DNA of 64,000 nucleotides from Streptomyces sp. Je 1-79 (GCF_025195125.1 NZ_JAMGSL010000007.1:124001-188000); one strand, 5' to 3'; positions 7,900 to 16,370 are shown, counted from the first letter of the stretch. Translations and numbers: made by a program. The notes: generated by a model from the letters alone, not told the origin.

Positions 7900-9184
7900 T
7901 GCCCGCGCCCTGATTGAAATGGGTGCCGAAGCGGTTCGTCGGCTCGCTCGTCGCGGTTACTCCCTGGACCTGTCCGAGCTGGAGTCCCTCCAGTCTCGTC
8001 GCAACCAGAACATCCGCTCGGCCGATGAGCTGCGGGCCGAGTCCAAGCGGGTTGCGAGTGAGGTTCAGCAGACGGCCAAGCAAGGCGGCGACATCAGCAA
8101 GCTGAAGGAGCGAGCCCGCGAGATCAAGGAGCAGGTCCGCGACATCGAAGCGGGGCAGGAAGAGATCGAGGCCCAGCTCCGTGGTCTGCTCCTGAGCATC
8201 CCGAACCTGCCGGACGACTCCGCGCCTGATGGCGACTCCGAGGAGTTCGCCATCGAGATCCGGCGCGTCGGCACGCCTCCCGCGTTTCCGTTCGAGCCGA
8301 AGGACCACGTCGATCTCGGAGAGGCCACCGGCATCCTCGACTTCGGCCGCGCGACCAAGCTGTCCGGCCCGCGCTTCGCGGTCTCCCGCGGCGCCGGCGC
8401 CGCTCTGGAGCGGGCCCTGGCCACGCTCTTCCTCGACATCCACACCCGCCGACACGGGTACACCGAGTACGCGGTCCCCTACCTGGTCACCCGCAAGACC
8501 ATGACCGGCACCGGCCAGCTCCCGAAGTTCGAGGAGGACCTGTTCAAGACCGGCGTCGCCGACCGTGAGCTCTTCCTCATCCCGACGGCCGAGGTTCCGC
8601 TGACCAACCTCTACGCGGACGAGATCATCCCGCCCGCCGAGCTGCCGCTCGCGTTCACGGCGCACACTCCGTGCTTCCGGTCCGAGGCCGGCTCGTACGG
8701 CCGCGACACCCGCGGTCTCATCCGCCAGCACCAGTTCGCCAAGGTCGAGATGGTCAAGATCGTCGACCCGGAGACGGCGGACGCCGAGCTGGAGGAGATG
8801 GTCGGCCACGCCGAGGCGTGTCTCAAGGAGCTTGGCCTCGCCTACCGGGTCATCAAGCTGCCCGCCGGCGACACCGGCTTCTCCGCCCAGCTCACGTACG
8901 ACCTCGAGGTCTGGATCCCGAGCCAGAACACGTACCGCGAGATCTCCTCGGTCTCCAACTTCGGAACCTTCCAGGCCCGCCGGGCGAACATCCGGACCCG
9001 CGGCGAGGACGGCAAGCCCAAGCTCGTCGCCACCCTCAACGGCTCCGGTCTGCCCGTCGGCCGCACCCTGGCCGCGCTCCTTGAGCAGTGCCAGCAGCAG
9101 GACGGCTCGATCGTCCTGCCCGAATCACTCTTCCCGTATCTCGGCTTCCGCCGTATCTCGGCGGACGGAACACCGGAGGCATAA
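7892..9184 (+). CDS. Seryl-tRNA synthetase paralogue
   Basis: 430 aa, ATG at 7892 with AGAAGGA eight bases upstream, overlapping the phosphatase gene by 8 bp. The N-terminal coiled-coil arm (~25-110, SRRNQNIRSADELRAESKRV) and the class II core (motif 2 FRSEAGSYGRDTRGLIRQHQ ~265-285, motif 3 LNGSGLPVGRTLAAL ~385-400) are complete, so it should be active and make Ser-tRNA. It is full length, unlike the AlaRS-like gene downstream. A second SerRS outside the housekeeping locus is known in tRNA-dependent antibiotic pathways (valanimycin, albomycin) or as self-resistance. Operon position makes a pathway role more likely. Confidence 0.9.
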   Translation: MHDARALIEMGAEAVRRLARRGYSLDLSELESLQSRRNQNIRSADELRAESKRVASEVQQTAKQGGDISKLKERAREIKEQVRDIEAGQEEIEAQLRGLLLSIPNLPDDSAPDGDSEEFAIEIRRVGTPPAFPFEPKDHVDLGEATGILDFGRATKLSGPRFAVSRGAGAALERALATLFLDIHTRRHGYTEYAVPYLVTRKTMTGTGQLPKFEEDLFKTGVADRELFLIPTAEVPLTNLYADEIIPPAELPLAFTAHTPCFRSEAGSYGRDTRGLIRQHQFAKVEMVKIVDPETADAELEEMVGHAEACLKELGLAYRVIKLPAGDTGFSAQLTYDLEVWIPSQNTYREISSVSNFGTFQARRANIRTRGEDGKPKLVATLNGSGLPVGRTLAALLEQCQQQDGSIVLPESLFPYLGFRRISADGTPEA

Positions 9185-9185
9185 C

Positions 9186-10208
9186 GTGCTCGTCGGCGTC
9201 TGCGACTTCCCTGGTAGCTACGCCTTTCCACCCGCCGGATACGGCGGGATCGAACGATGGCTGTGGGCGGTCGCCGTAGGCGCCCGTGCCGCAGGCGCCG
9301 ACGTACACCTCCTCGGGCCGGGCTGGCTCACGGACCTGGAGCACGACTGGGTCCGCAAGCCGGTCCGCCTGGAGGACATCTCCACCGGATCGCTCGCCGA
9401 GCGCGAGCTGCGCGACACGGGTTACGACCTCCTGGTCGTCGGCCACGAGTACCCGTCGCTTCCCGCGTGGACGCGCACCTGGAACGAGCTGGACTGCGAC
9501 GTCGCCACCTTCCAGCACTCGCCCGTCTTCCAGCACACCGCCACCGCCTTCGACGGCCAGCGTTCGCGGCTCTACTGCTACTCGCCCGAGATGATCGAAC
9601 GGTACGCGGACCACCGGCCGATCCCTGAGCTCGCCGTCCATCTCGGCCTCGACGAGGAGGAGCCGCCGGCCACCGCGGGCACCGATCTCGTCTGGCTCGG
9701 CCGGATCGACGAGGAGAAGGCACCGCACATCGCCGTGCGGGCGGCCCAGATCCTTGGGCGCCGCATTCGGATCGTCGGCCCCGTCTTCGACGAGGCGTAC
9801 GTGCGACGCCACGAACGGCTCTTCAGCGCCGACCACGTGAAGTGGATCGGCGAACTCGGCGGTCCCGCCAAGACCGCAGCCATCGCCGACGCCTCGGTCT
9901 TCGTCTACACGTACGCCCGGCCGTACGTGGAAGCCGGTGCCGCGGTCTTCGGAGAATCCCTCCGCGCCGGCACCCCCATGGCCGCCCTGACCTGGCGCGA
10001 AGGAACCTGCGCCCACGCCGCCCTGTGCGACGAGACGGGCGCGGTCGCGGTCGTCGACCCCAGGGAGGAGGACGAGACCGCGGCACGAAGGCTCGCCGAC
10101 GCGATCGAACAGGCGGAAAGCCTTGACCACCAGAACGTCCAGGCGATCGGCATGCAGCGCTTCGACCCGGCGCGCCACTTCCAGGCGATGTCGGCCCGAT
10201 CGTGCTGA
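9186..10208 (+). CDS. GT4-like glycosyltransferase
   Basis: 340 aa from the GTG at 9186, one base after the SerRS stop. The N-terminal PPAGYGGIERWLWAVAVGAR (~15-34) is the glycine-rich start of GT-B enzymes. TDLVWLGRIDEEKAPHIAV (~161-179) is the donor-domain motif, and EAGAAVFGESLRAGTPMAAL (~248-267) is the ExxxGFG..E-like nucleotide-sugar site. It probably transfers a sugar from an NDP-sugar to an unknown acceptor. It is soluble, with no membrane segment. The last 7 bp overlap the AlaRS-like gene. Confidence 0.8.
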   Translation: MLVGVCDFPGSYAFPPAGYGGIERWLWAVAVGARAAGADVHLLGPGWLTDLEHDWVRKPVRLEDISTGSLAERELRDTGYDLLVVGHEYPSLPAWTRTWNELDCDVATFQHSPVFQHTATAFDGQRSRLYCYSPEMIERYADHRPIPELAVHLGLDEEEPPATAGTDLVWLGRIDEEKAPHIAVRAAQILGRRIRIVGPVFDEAYVRRHERLFSADHVKWIGELGGPAKTAAIADASVFVYTYARPYVEAGAAVFGESLRAGTPMAALTWREGTCAHAALCDETGAVAVVDPREEDETAARRLADAIEQAESLDHQNVQAIGMQRFDPARHFQAMSARSC

Positions 10209-11218
10209 CCCGCGCCGCCGGCACCGTCGGAGACGACCTTGCCCAGCGGATACCCGGCGTATTGAACGCCGCGTTAGGCCCCCACTGGGAGTTCACCGCC
10301 GACGGCCCCCACATCGAGATTCTTCACCCGCACCGGGGCAGCCCCTACCAGCCGCCACGCAGATCACCCACATGGAGGGAGATCCTCGACTCCTTGGAAG
10401 CCGGCTTCGCGCGGGACGGCGCCCCACGTGACGCCTGCCTCCCACTCCGGTGGGGCAGGGAGACCGAACTGACGATCTCCGCTATCCAGGCCCTGGACCC
10501 GGTCCTCAAGGACGGCCAACCCCGCACATATAGAAGCGGATTCATCCCGCAGCCGGTCGTCCGCTTCACCGGTCAACGGGACGCGGAAGGCCAGTTGATG
10601 GACGGCTTCCTGACCTCCTTCGTCAACGTCTCCCGAGTCCAACCCATAGGCAGCCTGGACGAGTACGGCGCCATCCTCGACGGCTGGCTGACCGTTCTCT
10701 CCCAACTCGGCTTCCACGCACGGCACCTGAGCATCTACGGAACGCTCACCCCGTGGCGCCGACGGCAGGTCGAAGGCATCACACTGCGCTTCCGTCACCT
10801 GGACCTCACCCTCGGCGACATCGTCCTCCTGTGGAATACGGATCACCCGGACCGGATGGCCGTTGACCTCGGCACTGGACTGGAACGCCTGGCCTGGGCG
10901 CGTACCAGGGCGAGCTGGCACCCCCTGATCTTTGGGCGCTTCGCACAGATGGCGACACCACCGACGCTGGATGCCCTCCGTACCGCCACACTCCTGCTCG
11001 GCCACGGGATCGCCCCAGCAGCTCGGGGTGCAGGCGGAATCACACGGCGCGTCATAGGCGCCATCGACCCCGAAGCCACCCGCCTCGGCGTCAGCGCCAT
11101 GGTTCGAGCTGCCTACGACTACTGGTCGCTCTTCGACGCCTTGCGTGCTCCATGGCCGGAGATCGCTCGCGTCATCGAGGGAGAGGGAGAGGCGGGGCGC
11201 TCGGCCCTGGCGGCCTAG
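10202..11218 (+). CDS. Truncated alanyl-tRNA-synthetase-like protein
   Basis: 338 aa, GTG start overlapping the glycosyltransferase by 7 bp. Segments line up in order with the AlaRS class II core: PQPVVRFTGQRD (~118), FLTSFVNVSRVQ (~138), DEYGAILDGWLTVLSQLGF (~155), LGDIVLLWN (~200), and motif 3 VDLGTGLERLAWA (~220). A DALRTATLLLGHGI...GGITRRVIGAI stretch (~258-285) matches the helical tRNA-recognition part. It ends there: the editing domain with its zinc-binding His/Cys and the C-Ala domain, normally another ~500 residues, are absent. It may activate alanine or another amino acid for transfer to a small molecule. Assignment is by eye. Confidence 0.65.
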   Translation: MLTRAAGTVGDDLAQRIPGVLNAALGPHWEFTADGPHIEILHPHRGSPYQPPRRSPTWREILDSLEAGFARDGAPRDACLPLRWGRETELTISAIQALDPVLKDGQPRTYRSGFIPQPVVRFTGQRDAEGQLMDGFLTSFVNVSRVQPIGSLDEYGAILDGWLTVLSQLGFHARHLSIYGTLTPWRRRQVEGITLRFRHLDLTLGDIVLLWNTDHPDRMAVDLGTGLERLAWARTRASWHPLIFGRFAQMATPPTLDALRTATLLLGHGIAPAARGAGGITRRVIGAIDPEATRLGVSAMVRAAYDYWSLFDALRAPWPEIARVIEGEGEAGRSALAA

Positions 11219-11449
11219 AAGTTGCGTGCAGCGCTCGTTCTCGCCCCAAGCCTCGAAACGGCTGAAGCTGGTAGGTCGAGCCGTAAACGCGCAGGTCGAG
11301 CGATGAGCGACTGATGGGGTGCGGGGTTCTTCTGACCGAAAACCCATCACTCCCGGTGATCGACTTCTTACATGCTGTCGGTGGTGCGTGCTGTCATACG
11401 ACCGGCGCGGGGATGCACCAACGGTCTTGGATAGAGGGGGAATTCCTTC
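11219..11449. other. Intergenic region after the aaRS/MAT operon
   Basis: About 230 bp without a gene. It contains a weak hairpin (TGATGGG near 11312 with CCCATCA near 11344), a possible terminator of the aaRS/MAT operon, and then the ribosome-binding site (GAGGGGG) of the next small frame. No clear promoter was recognised. Confidence 0.35.
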
Positions 11450-11602
11450 ATGACGGTTCAGCTTGCGGACCACGTTCGGGATGACGTCCCGGTATGGGCG
11501 CAGACACGGTGGCATGTGGGATCAACCGCGGCAGGCGGTGCCACATGCAAGGCGCACCTGTCTGCTTCCTCCACCTCGGCGCAGCTGGGCGATACTCGAT
11601 GA
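11450..11602 (+). CDS. Possible 50-aa leader peptide upstream of Mrr-like gene
   Basis: Short frame with ATG at 11450 preceded by GAGGGGG about 10 nt upstream, ending in an ATGA overlap with the Mrr-like gene (stop 11600-11602, next ATG 11599). The sequence has no recognisable domain and is Ala/Ser/Thr-rich at the end. The coupling suggests it is translated, perhaps to tune expression of the nuclease. It could also be a chance frame. Confidence 0.35.
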   Translation: MTVQLADHVRDDVPVWAQTRWHVGSTAAGGATCKAHLSASSTSAQLGDTR

Positions 11603-12291
11603 GCCGCCGCCCGGCGCGGCGAACTGCACGGCGTCGACGGGTCAGCCGTTCCAAGAGACAGGACGAACAGATCGTTCTGGCATTCGGTGCCGTGGCGGTG
11701 ATTGGCTTGATTGCCGCCGTCGTGCAGTGGCTGCTCACGCACTGGTGGGTTCTCGTCCTCGCGGCCGTCGTCGCCGTGGTCATCGGTGGCTTCTGGTACC
11801 AGAGGGCCAAGCAGAGGGCGGAATGGGCACGCGTCCGTGCGGCAGCCCTGCGGCTGAGGATCGCTGAGCTGGACGCGCTGGATCACCGCGCGTTCGAGTT
11901 TGCCGTACGGGACCTGATGCGCCGCGACGGGTGCGACGCCGAGCAGCTGGGTGGCGCCGGGGACAACGCGTGCGACGTGCGCGCAGTCGACCCCGCTGGC
12001 CGAGTCTGGGCGATCCAGTGCAAGCACCGCCGCGACGGGGCTCGCGGCTCTGCTGTGGGCGTCGGGGTACTGCAGCAGGTCAACGGCACTGCACGCCAGA
12101 TCCACGGAGCGGACGTCGCGGTCGTCCTCACCAACGGCCGCTTCTCCTCAAAGGCGATCCCCTGGGGCAAGCAGCACCGAATCCACCTCGTCGACCGCCG
12201 TGTGCTCAGTGAGTGGGCTGCGGGATCCCGGCCCTTGTGGGACCTGCTTGACCGCATCCCACCACCGCGCCGCCCTTCGGCGCTGTCCTGA
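11599..12291 (+). CDS. Membrane-anchored Mrr-type restriction endonuclease
   Basis: 230 aa from the ATG at 11599; a longer frame from 11494 lacks support. An Arg-rich N-terminus (~1-20) precedes two hydrophobic helices (~24-68, LAFGAVAVIGLIAAVV and WVLVLAAVVAVVIGGF). The Mrr_cat PD-(D/E)xK fold follows: EFAVRDLMRRDG (~102-113), GAGDNACDVRA (~118) and AIQCK (~136-140). Mrr-like enzymes cut foreign, often methylated, DNA. Anchoring at the membrane is seen in some Actinobacteria and would act on incoming DNA. It sits between the aaRS cargo and the mobilization genes, on the strand opposite to mob. Confidence 0.8.
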   Translation: MSRRPARRTARRRRVSRSKRQDEQIVLAFGAVAVIGLIAAVVQWLLTHWWVLVLAAVVAVVIGGFWYQRAKQRAEWARVRAAALRLRIAELDALDHRAFEFAVRDLMRRDGCDAEQLGGAGDNACDVRAVDPAGRVWAIQCKHRRDGARGSAVGVGVLQQVNGTARQIHGADVAVVLTNGRFSSKAIPWGKQHRIHLVDRRVLSEWAAGSRPLWDLLDRIPPPRRPSALS

Positions 12292-12357
12292 TGCTTCGGA
12301 ACGTGATGCAGGAAAGCGGAGATGTCTGATGAATTGCCTGCCAGGAGGGCGTGCAGC

Positions 12358-12573
12358 GTGATCTTGACCATCAACATGGCGGTCCTACTGGCCGTCATCA
12401 TCGTCCTGCGCCTCCGTCGACGTACCCAGGCCCGAAGCCGATTAGATGAGAAGGCGACCGTGATCATTGTGCTCGTTTTCGGAGTGCTGGTTGCTCCGAC
12501 AGCCTTCGGTCAGGGCGTCTTAGACATAGTGACCCAACTTGCGCGCGGCATCTCGCAGTCCGGCAGCCCCTGA
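12358..12573 (+). CDS. Small two-helix membrane protein
   Basis: 71 aa from a GTG at 12358, selected because GGAGG lies 9 nt upstream; the frame is open from 12322. It has two hydrophobic segments (~7-18, VLLAVIIVLRL, and ~33-46, TVIIVLVFGVLVAP) separated by a basic loop (RRRTQARSR). No family is recognised. It lies 66 bp after the Mrr-like gene and could be co-transcribed with it; small membrane proteins are common in Streptomyces mobile elements. Confidence 0.55.
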   Translation: MILTINMAVLLAVIIVLRLRRRTQARSRLDEKATVIIVLVFGVLVAPTAFGQGVLDIVTQLARGISQSGSP

Positions 12574-12761
12574 CGCTTCCCGGGCATGCCGTTGCCGCAG
12601 TCGGCATACGCGCCGGTTGCGTCGAGTTCGAACCTCCGCCTCGCCCATGCCACGTCCTGGACGTGTGGGAATGGGGCCGGCCGCCCGCGCCAGAGGTTTA
12701 CGGAGAGGGAGCGGTTGCTGCGCTAACGGAGGCGGTGGGGAAGTCGGTGGCATAAGCGATC

Positions 12762-12798
12762 GCTCTCGGGGCTGGCGGCGGGGTCCAGCCCCGAGAGC
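12762..12798 (-). terminator. Hairpin terminator after the ParB-like gene
   Basis: Perfect 14-bp stem: GCTCTCGGGGCTGG (12762-12775) with CCAGCCCCGAGAGC (12785-12798), 9-nt loop. It begins 11 bp after the stop of the minus-strand ParB-like gene. There is no T-tract, which is normal for Streptomyces terminators. Confidence 0.6.
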
Positions 12799-12808
12799 AT
12801 GCAATGGC

Positions 12809-13771
12809 TCAGTCCAGGGTGATCAGGCGCTGGGCCAGGAATCGGACTTCGGGTGCAAGACCCCCGAGGATGTCGCGGGTGAGCTGAGTGCCGGGCCGGG
12901 CAGCGAGGTCCTGGACGGCGGTCCAGTTCTCGGCGATCAGTTGGAGAGCGTGCTGGGCCCGGTCGATGGTGTCCTGCCGGTGGGCGAGGAACTCTTCGGC
13001 GCGCTGCTGTGCCTGGCCCCATGTGATGTCGCCGCGTTCGACGAGCTCGGCCAGGGGCGGGGTGGTGTCGCCGTCCGCGTGGCACAGGGTGTCGGCATCG
13101 ATCACGTACTGCCGGAGCCGTTCCGTCTCCAGCCGCTCGTCCAGTTCCGCCGTGGCGTCTTCGAAGGTGAGGAGGCCCTCGGTGACCTGTGCGGCAAGGT
13201 CGGGGGCGTGCTCGCGAAGGCGGTCGTACTGGGCCTTGAGGGCGGCAGTCCGGTCTCTCTGCTCGCGGGCGGCGTTGTAGGCGGCGTCGAGACCGAGTGT
13301 GCCGACGCGGACTTGTTCGGCCAGGTGAGGGGCGTGCTTGAGGACGGTGGCCGCGTTCGACAGGCGGGTGAGGCTGAGGCCATGGTGCTTGGCCTGGTCC
13401 CGCAGGGAGTGTTCCGAAACGGAACAGGCCATGGCGGTGATCATTGCCTGCTGACCCTTGCTGATGTGCCGGCGGAACAGATTGCCGGACATGATCAGTC
13501 TCACGTGATCGGTGCCGGTGTAGGTGGTAAAGCGGGGCTCGACGCCGGCGACCTCGCAGGCGGCGAGACGGTTGCGGCCGTCGAGGAGGACGCCGTCGGA
13601 GTCGAGGACGATCGGCTCGTGCTGGCCCTCGGTCCTGATCGAATCGGCGAGGTCGAGCAGTTCGTCCCGGTCGAGCATCGGGAACAGGTCGGCGGCGGGA
13701 TGGATCTTCAGGACGGGGTCCTTGTTGTCGGCTGCGGTGGTGGAGGTGGGTGGCTGTTGCGTGGCTGTCAC
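12809..13771 (-). CDS. ParB N-terminal-domain protein
   Basis: 320 aa. The N-terminal half has the ParB/Srx fold pattern: LLDLADSIRTEGQHEPIVL (~38-56), LLDGRNRLAACEVAG (~62-76, the DGRNR nucleotide/DNA motif) and GNLFRRHISKGQQAM (~96-110). It then has an HTH-like DQAKHHGLSLTRLSNA segment and a long charged helical region. In mobile elements such proteins act in segregation, as CTPase switches, or as regulators or nucleases; no ParA partner is visible nearby. It lies 17 bp downstream of the relaxase gene, so it belongs to the mob operon. Confidence 0.8.
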   Translation of the reverse strand: MTATQQPPTSTTAADNKDPVLKIHPAADLFPMLDRDELLDLADSIRTEGQHEPIVLDSDGVLLDGRNRLAACEVAGVEPRFTTYTGTDHVRLIMSGNLFRRHISKGQQAMITAMACSVSEHSLRDQAKHHGLSLTRLSNAATVLKHAPHLAEQVRVGTLGLDAAYNAAREQRDRTAALKAQYDRLREHAPDLAAQVTEGLLTFEDATAELDERLETERLRQYVIDADTLCHADGDTTPPLAELVERGDITWGQAQQRAEEFLAHRQDTIDRAQHALQLIAENWTAVQDLAARPGTQLTRDILGGLAPEVRFLAQRLITLD

Positions 13772-13788
13772 AGGGGTCCTTGTGGCTG

Positions 13789-15501
13789 TCAGCGCTGTCG
13801 GTGGCGCTGGGCAGTGGGGGGCGTGGGTGTGGTGGTGGGCTGGGGGTTTCGGGTCTGCTGTCCGCTGGGTGCGGGCGCCATGGTGGTGCGGCGGCGGGCG
13901 GCTTCGGCGCGGGGGTTGGGGGCGGGGTTGCGGCTGGTGTGCTGGATGCGGGTGATCAGGACGCGGGCGGGTTGGCGGGCGGTGGTGAGTTCGCGCTTGG
14001 CGGCGGCTTCCTTGAGGAGTTGGTGGGGTTTGTGGCCGCCGGCTTCGGCGTCGGCGAGGACGGTGGCGAGGGCCGGCCAGGCGGGGTCGGTGAGGATGCG
14101 TTCGGCGTGGTCGGGGACGGCCGTCCGTACGTCGTGGGCGAGGGTTCGGCGGGCCTGGTCGCTCGGCTGACGGGTGGCGAGGCTGTCGACGACGGGCGTG
14201 AAGGCTCGGTCGGCGGCAGTCTTCAGGTGGTGGAGGGTCTGGCGGGCGGCTTCAGTCTGGTGGGCGTGGTTCTTTGCCTCGTGCCAGCGGGCGGCGACGA
14301 TCGTGGCCCAGACGAGGGTGGCCAGCAGGGTCGCCAGGGCGCTGCCGTCGGGGCCGGTGGCGGTGTGGGCGAGGTCTCGGGCTGCTCGGCGCAGGGTGGT
14401 GGCCGCCTGGTTCTTGGCGCGGATCTGGGAGCGCTGGGCGCGGGCGAATGCCCGTGAGGCGGCTCGTAGTTCGGCGTGGAGGTAGGTGGGGACTTTCTGG
14501 GCGGTGGCTTCGATGAGGTCGCCGAGCGCGGTGATGTGGGCCTGAGCGTGGGTGTCGTCGGCCATCTGCTGGTGGAGGGTGTCGAGGGCGTCGGTGGCCT
14601 GGTGCCAGGGGGTCGCGGGCTGGTCGCGGCGGGCGGTGGGGTGTTCCTCCGGCTCGGTGGTTTCGAGGCGGGCCTTGAGCTTGGGGAGGGTGAGGTCGGG
14701 GGCGATCTTGCCGCCGGGGTGGAAGATCTGTTCGCCGTCCTTGTTGAGGTCTCCGGGGCGGCCGACGGCGTAGCCGAGGAGGTCTCCGGAAGGTCCGCGG
14801 CGGGGTTTGACCGCGATGCCCATGGCTTCGAGGTAGGCGAGGAGTTCCTCGGCGTTGCTGGCGTGGGGGATGGCGGCGCGGATGCGGTCCTGGAGCCAGT
14901 CGCGGCTGGTCTGCTCCCAGCCGAGGCGTTGTGCTTTGTGCATCTCGGCCTGGGTGGGTCGGCGTCCGGCGGTGCGGTCGCCCTTCTTCAATCGGCGCAG
15001 GCCGTAGTCGGTCTCGATCTGGCGGCAGGCGTCGCCGACGCGGATGCCGCTGTCGTGGAGCTTGGGCCGGCGGCCGTCTTCGCGGACCGTGGTGGCGAGG
15101 ATGTGGATGTGATCGTCCGCGTGGCGTACGGCGATCCACCGGCAGCCGAGGTCGTCGCCGGGCGGTGCGATGCCGGCGGCCTCGACAATGCGCTGGGCGA
15201 TCTCGCCCCACTCCGCGTCGGAAAGGTGCCGGTCCTCGGGGGCGGTACGGACGGGGCAGTGCCAGACGTGGTCGGCGACCTTCTTGCCGAACTCGCTGTT
15301 CCGAAGATGGACGGGCTCGTCGAGGTGGCGGGCGAGCTGGGTGAGGGTGGCGTCCGCGTCGCGGCCGGGGTCGGGCATGCCGAGCATGGCGAAGCCGGCG
15401 ACGATGTGCGGGTCGGTGTGCTCGTCGTGGCGGCCCGGGCCGTAGAGGTAGGCGAGCAGGCCGCGGGTGTTGGACCCGGCCGGTTTGATGGCGGCGATCA
15501 C
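13789..15501 (-). CDS. Relaxase (HUH mobilization nuclease)
   Basis: 570 aa, GTG start overlapping the mobC stop as GTGA. The N-terminal ~200 residues carry the nuclease: the HUH-type metal site RHADDHIHILATTVREDGR (~124-142) and an upstream WHCPVRTAP segment (~80). The rest is long helical Ala/Arg/His-rich sequence (~230-570). It should nick one strand at oriT, stay linked to the 5' end and lead the DNA into a transfer channel. With MobC upstream and the ParB-like gene downstream it forms a mobilization operon. The family is close to actinobacterial MobP/MobL-like relaxases, assigned from motifs only. Confidence 0.85.
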   Translation of the reverse strand: MIAAIKPAGSNTRGLLAYLYGPGRHDEHTDPHIVAGFAMLGMPDPGRDADATLTQLARHLDEPVHLRNSEFGKKVADHVWHCPVRTAPEDRHLSDAEWGEIAQRIVEAAGIAPPGDDLGCRWIAVRHADDHIHILATTVREDGRRPKLHDSGIRVGDACRQIETDYGLRRLKKGDRTAGRRPTQAEMHKAQRLGWEQTSRDWLQDRIRAAIPHASNAEELLAYLEAMGIAVKPRRGPSGDLLGYAVGRPGDLNKDGEQIFHPGGKIAPDLTLPKLKARLETTEPEEHPTARRDQPATPWHQATDALDTLHQQMADDTHAQAHITALGDLIEATAQKVPTYLHAELRAASRAFARAQRSQIRAKNQAATTLRRAARDLAHTATGPDGSALATLLATLVWATIVAARWHEAKNHAHQTEAARQTLHHLKTAADRAFTPVVDSLATRQPSDQARRTLAHDVRTAVPDHAERILTDPAWPALATVLADAEAGGHKPHQLLKEAAAKRELTTARQPARVLITRIQHTSRNPAPNPRAEAARRRTTMAPAPSGQQTRNPQPTTTPTPPTAQRHRQR

Positions 15502-16235
15502 GCGGCCTGGTCCTTCCTGGAGTCGGCGGGTTCGCGCAGGGCCTCGGCGATCAGCTCCAGCAGGCGGTGGAGCTCGTCGAGTCGGTGGCGGATGTCGGGC
15601 GGGGTGAGGTCGCTGTTGAGGGCGCGGGCGATCTGGTTGACGTTGACGCCGATCCGGTTGAGCTCGCGCAGCACCTGGGCGCGGAACATGTGGGTGCGGC
15701 GCCGGTCCTCGGACAGCGGCAGGTTCGCGGTGAACCGACCGGCGATGAAGGCGAGGACGATGTCGGCGGCGAAGCCGGATTCCCCCTTGTAGCCGTGCTC
15801 GGCGGCAGCCTCCTGGAGGTTGGCGTGCTCGGCGCCGGTGAACCGCAGCGGGCCGACGCGGACGGTCCGCTTGGTGCCGGTGAAACGGCGCATCGCCGGC
15901 TGGACGCTCTGCACCGCTCGCTCGCCGGCCGTCGGCTCGGTGGCGGATGCGGGGCGGAGGATCTGCTGCTGGATGGCGTGGAGCTCGTCCTGGTCGGGGC
16001 CGCCCTCGGTCCCGACCTCCCGGTCCGGCGCCCCCTGGCGCTGGGCCTTCTCCGCCACCCCCGGGGCGGAGACCCTCGAAGACCGGCCTTGAGTCGGACT
16101 CGGGGTACTACTGGCTCCGCCAGGGGCCGTCCGTCCGAACGCCTGCCGCAAACGGTCCATGAACGTAGGCGGCTTCGGCTGGAGGGACGCCATGTCGGTG
16201 CCGGTAGTGGCGTCGTCGTGAGGGTCACGGGGCAC
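15498..16235 (-). CDS. mobC: MobC-like relaxosome accessory protein
   Basis: 245 aa from the GTG at 16235, chosen for a GGAG seven bases upstream; the frame is open to 16289 and an ATG at 16193 is a third option. Residues ~1-120 are low-complexity. The C-terminal half has the MobC signature: VRVGPLRFTGAEHANLQ (ribbon-helix-helix-like start), LRELNRIGVNVNQIARALNS (~188-207) and RLDELHRLLELIAEALRE. MobC proteins help the relaxase open and bind oriT. The stop overlaps the relaxase start. Confidence 0.85.
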   Translation of the reverse strand: MPRDPHDDATTGTDMASLQPKPPTFMDRLRQAFGRTAPGGASSTPSPTQGRSSRVSAPGVAEKAQRQGAPDREVGTEGGPDQDELHAIQQQILRPASATEPTAGERAVQSVQPAMRRFTGTKRTVRVGPLRFTGAEHANLQEAAAEHGYKGESGFAADIVLAFIAGRFTANLPLSEDRRRTHMFRAQVLRELNRIGVNVNQIARALNSDLTPPDIRHRLDELHRLLELIAEALREPADSRKDQAA

Positions 16236-16337
16236 GGGCGTTCTCCGATGAGCGGGACGGGGCGGGTGCAGGGGGCACAGGGAGGGCATGTGTGCGTATC
16301 CACAGGAGCGGCCCTCAGGGTGTGGACAAGGCCGCAG

Positions 16338-16370
16338 TCGGGGTGGTCTGAATGGTTCCGACCACCCCGA
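16338..16370. repeat. Inverted repeat upstream of mobC: oriT or terminator candidate
   Basis: Perfect 11-bp arms TCGGGGTGGTC (16338-16348) and GACCACCCCGA (16360-16370) around an 11-nt loop. It lies between the stop of the DUF2637 gene (16391) and the start of mobC (16235), all on the minus strand. It can be a terminator for the former. Its position directly upstream of a relaxosome operon also fits an oriT inverted repeat; the two cannot be separated by eye. Confidence 0.5.

Noticed and set aside
12620..12650. TTCGAACCTCCGCC stretch as a possible left att copy of tRNA-Thr
   Set aside because: Only a short TTCGAACC core matches the T-arm; flanking bases do not follow the tRNA 3' end.
12539..14170. 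543-aa plus-strand frame across the ParB-like and relaxase genes
   Set aside because: Shadow of minus-strand genes; Gly/Val-rich with no recognisable domain.
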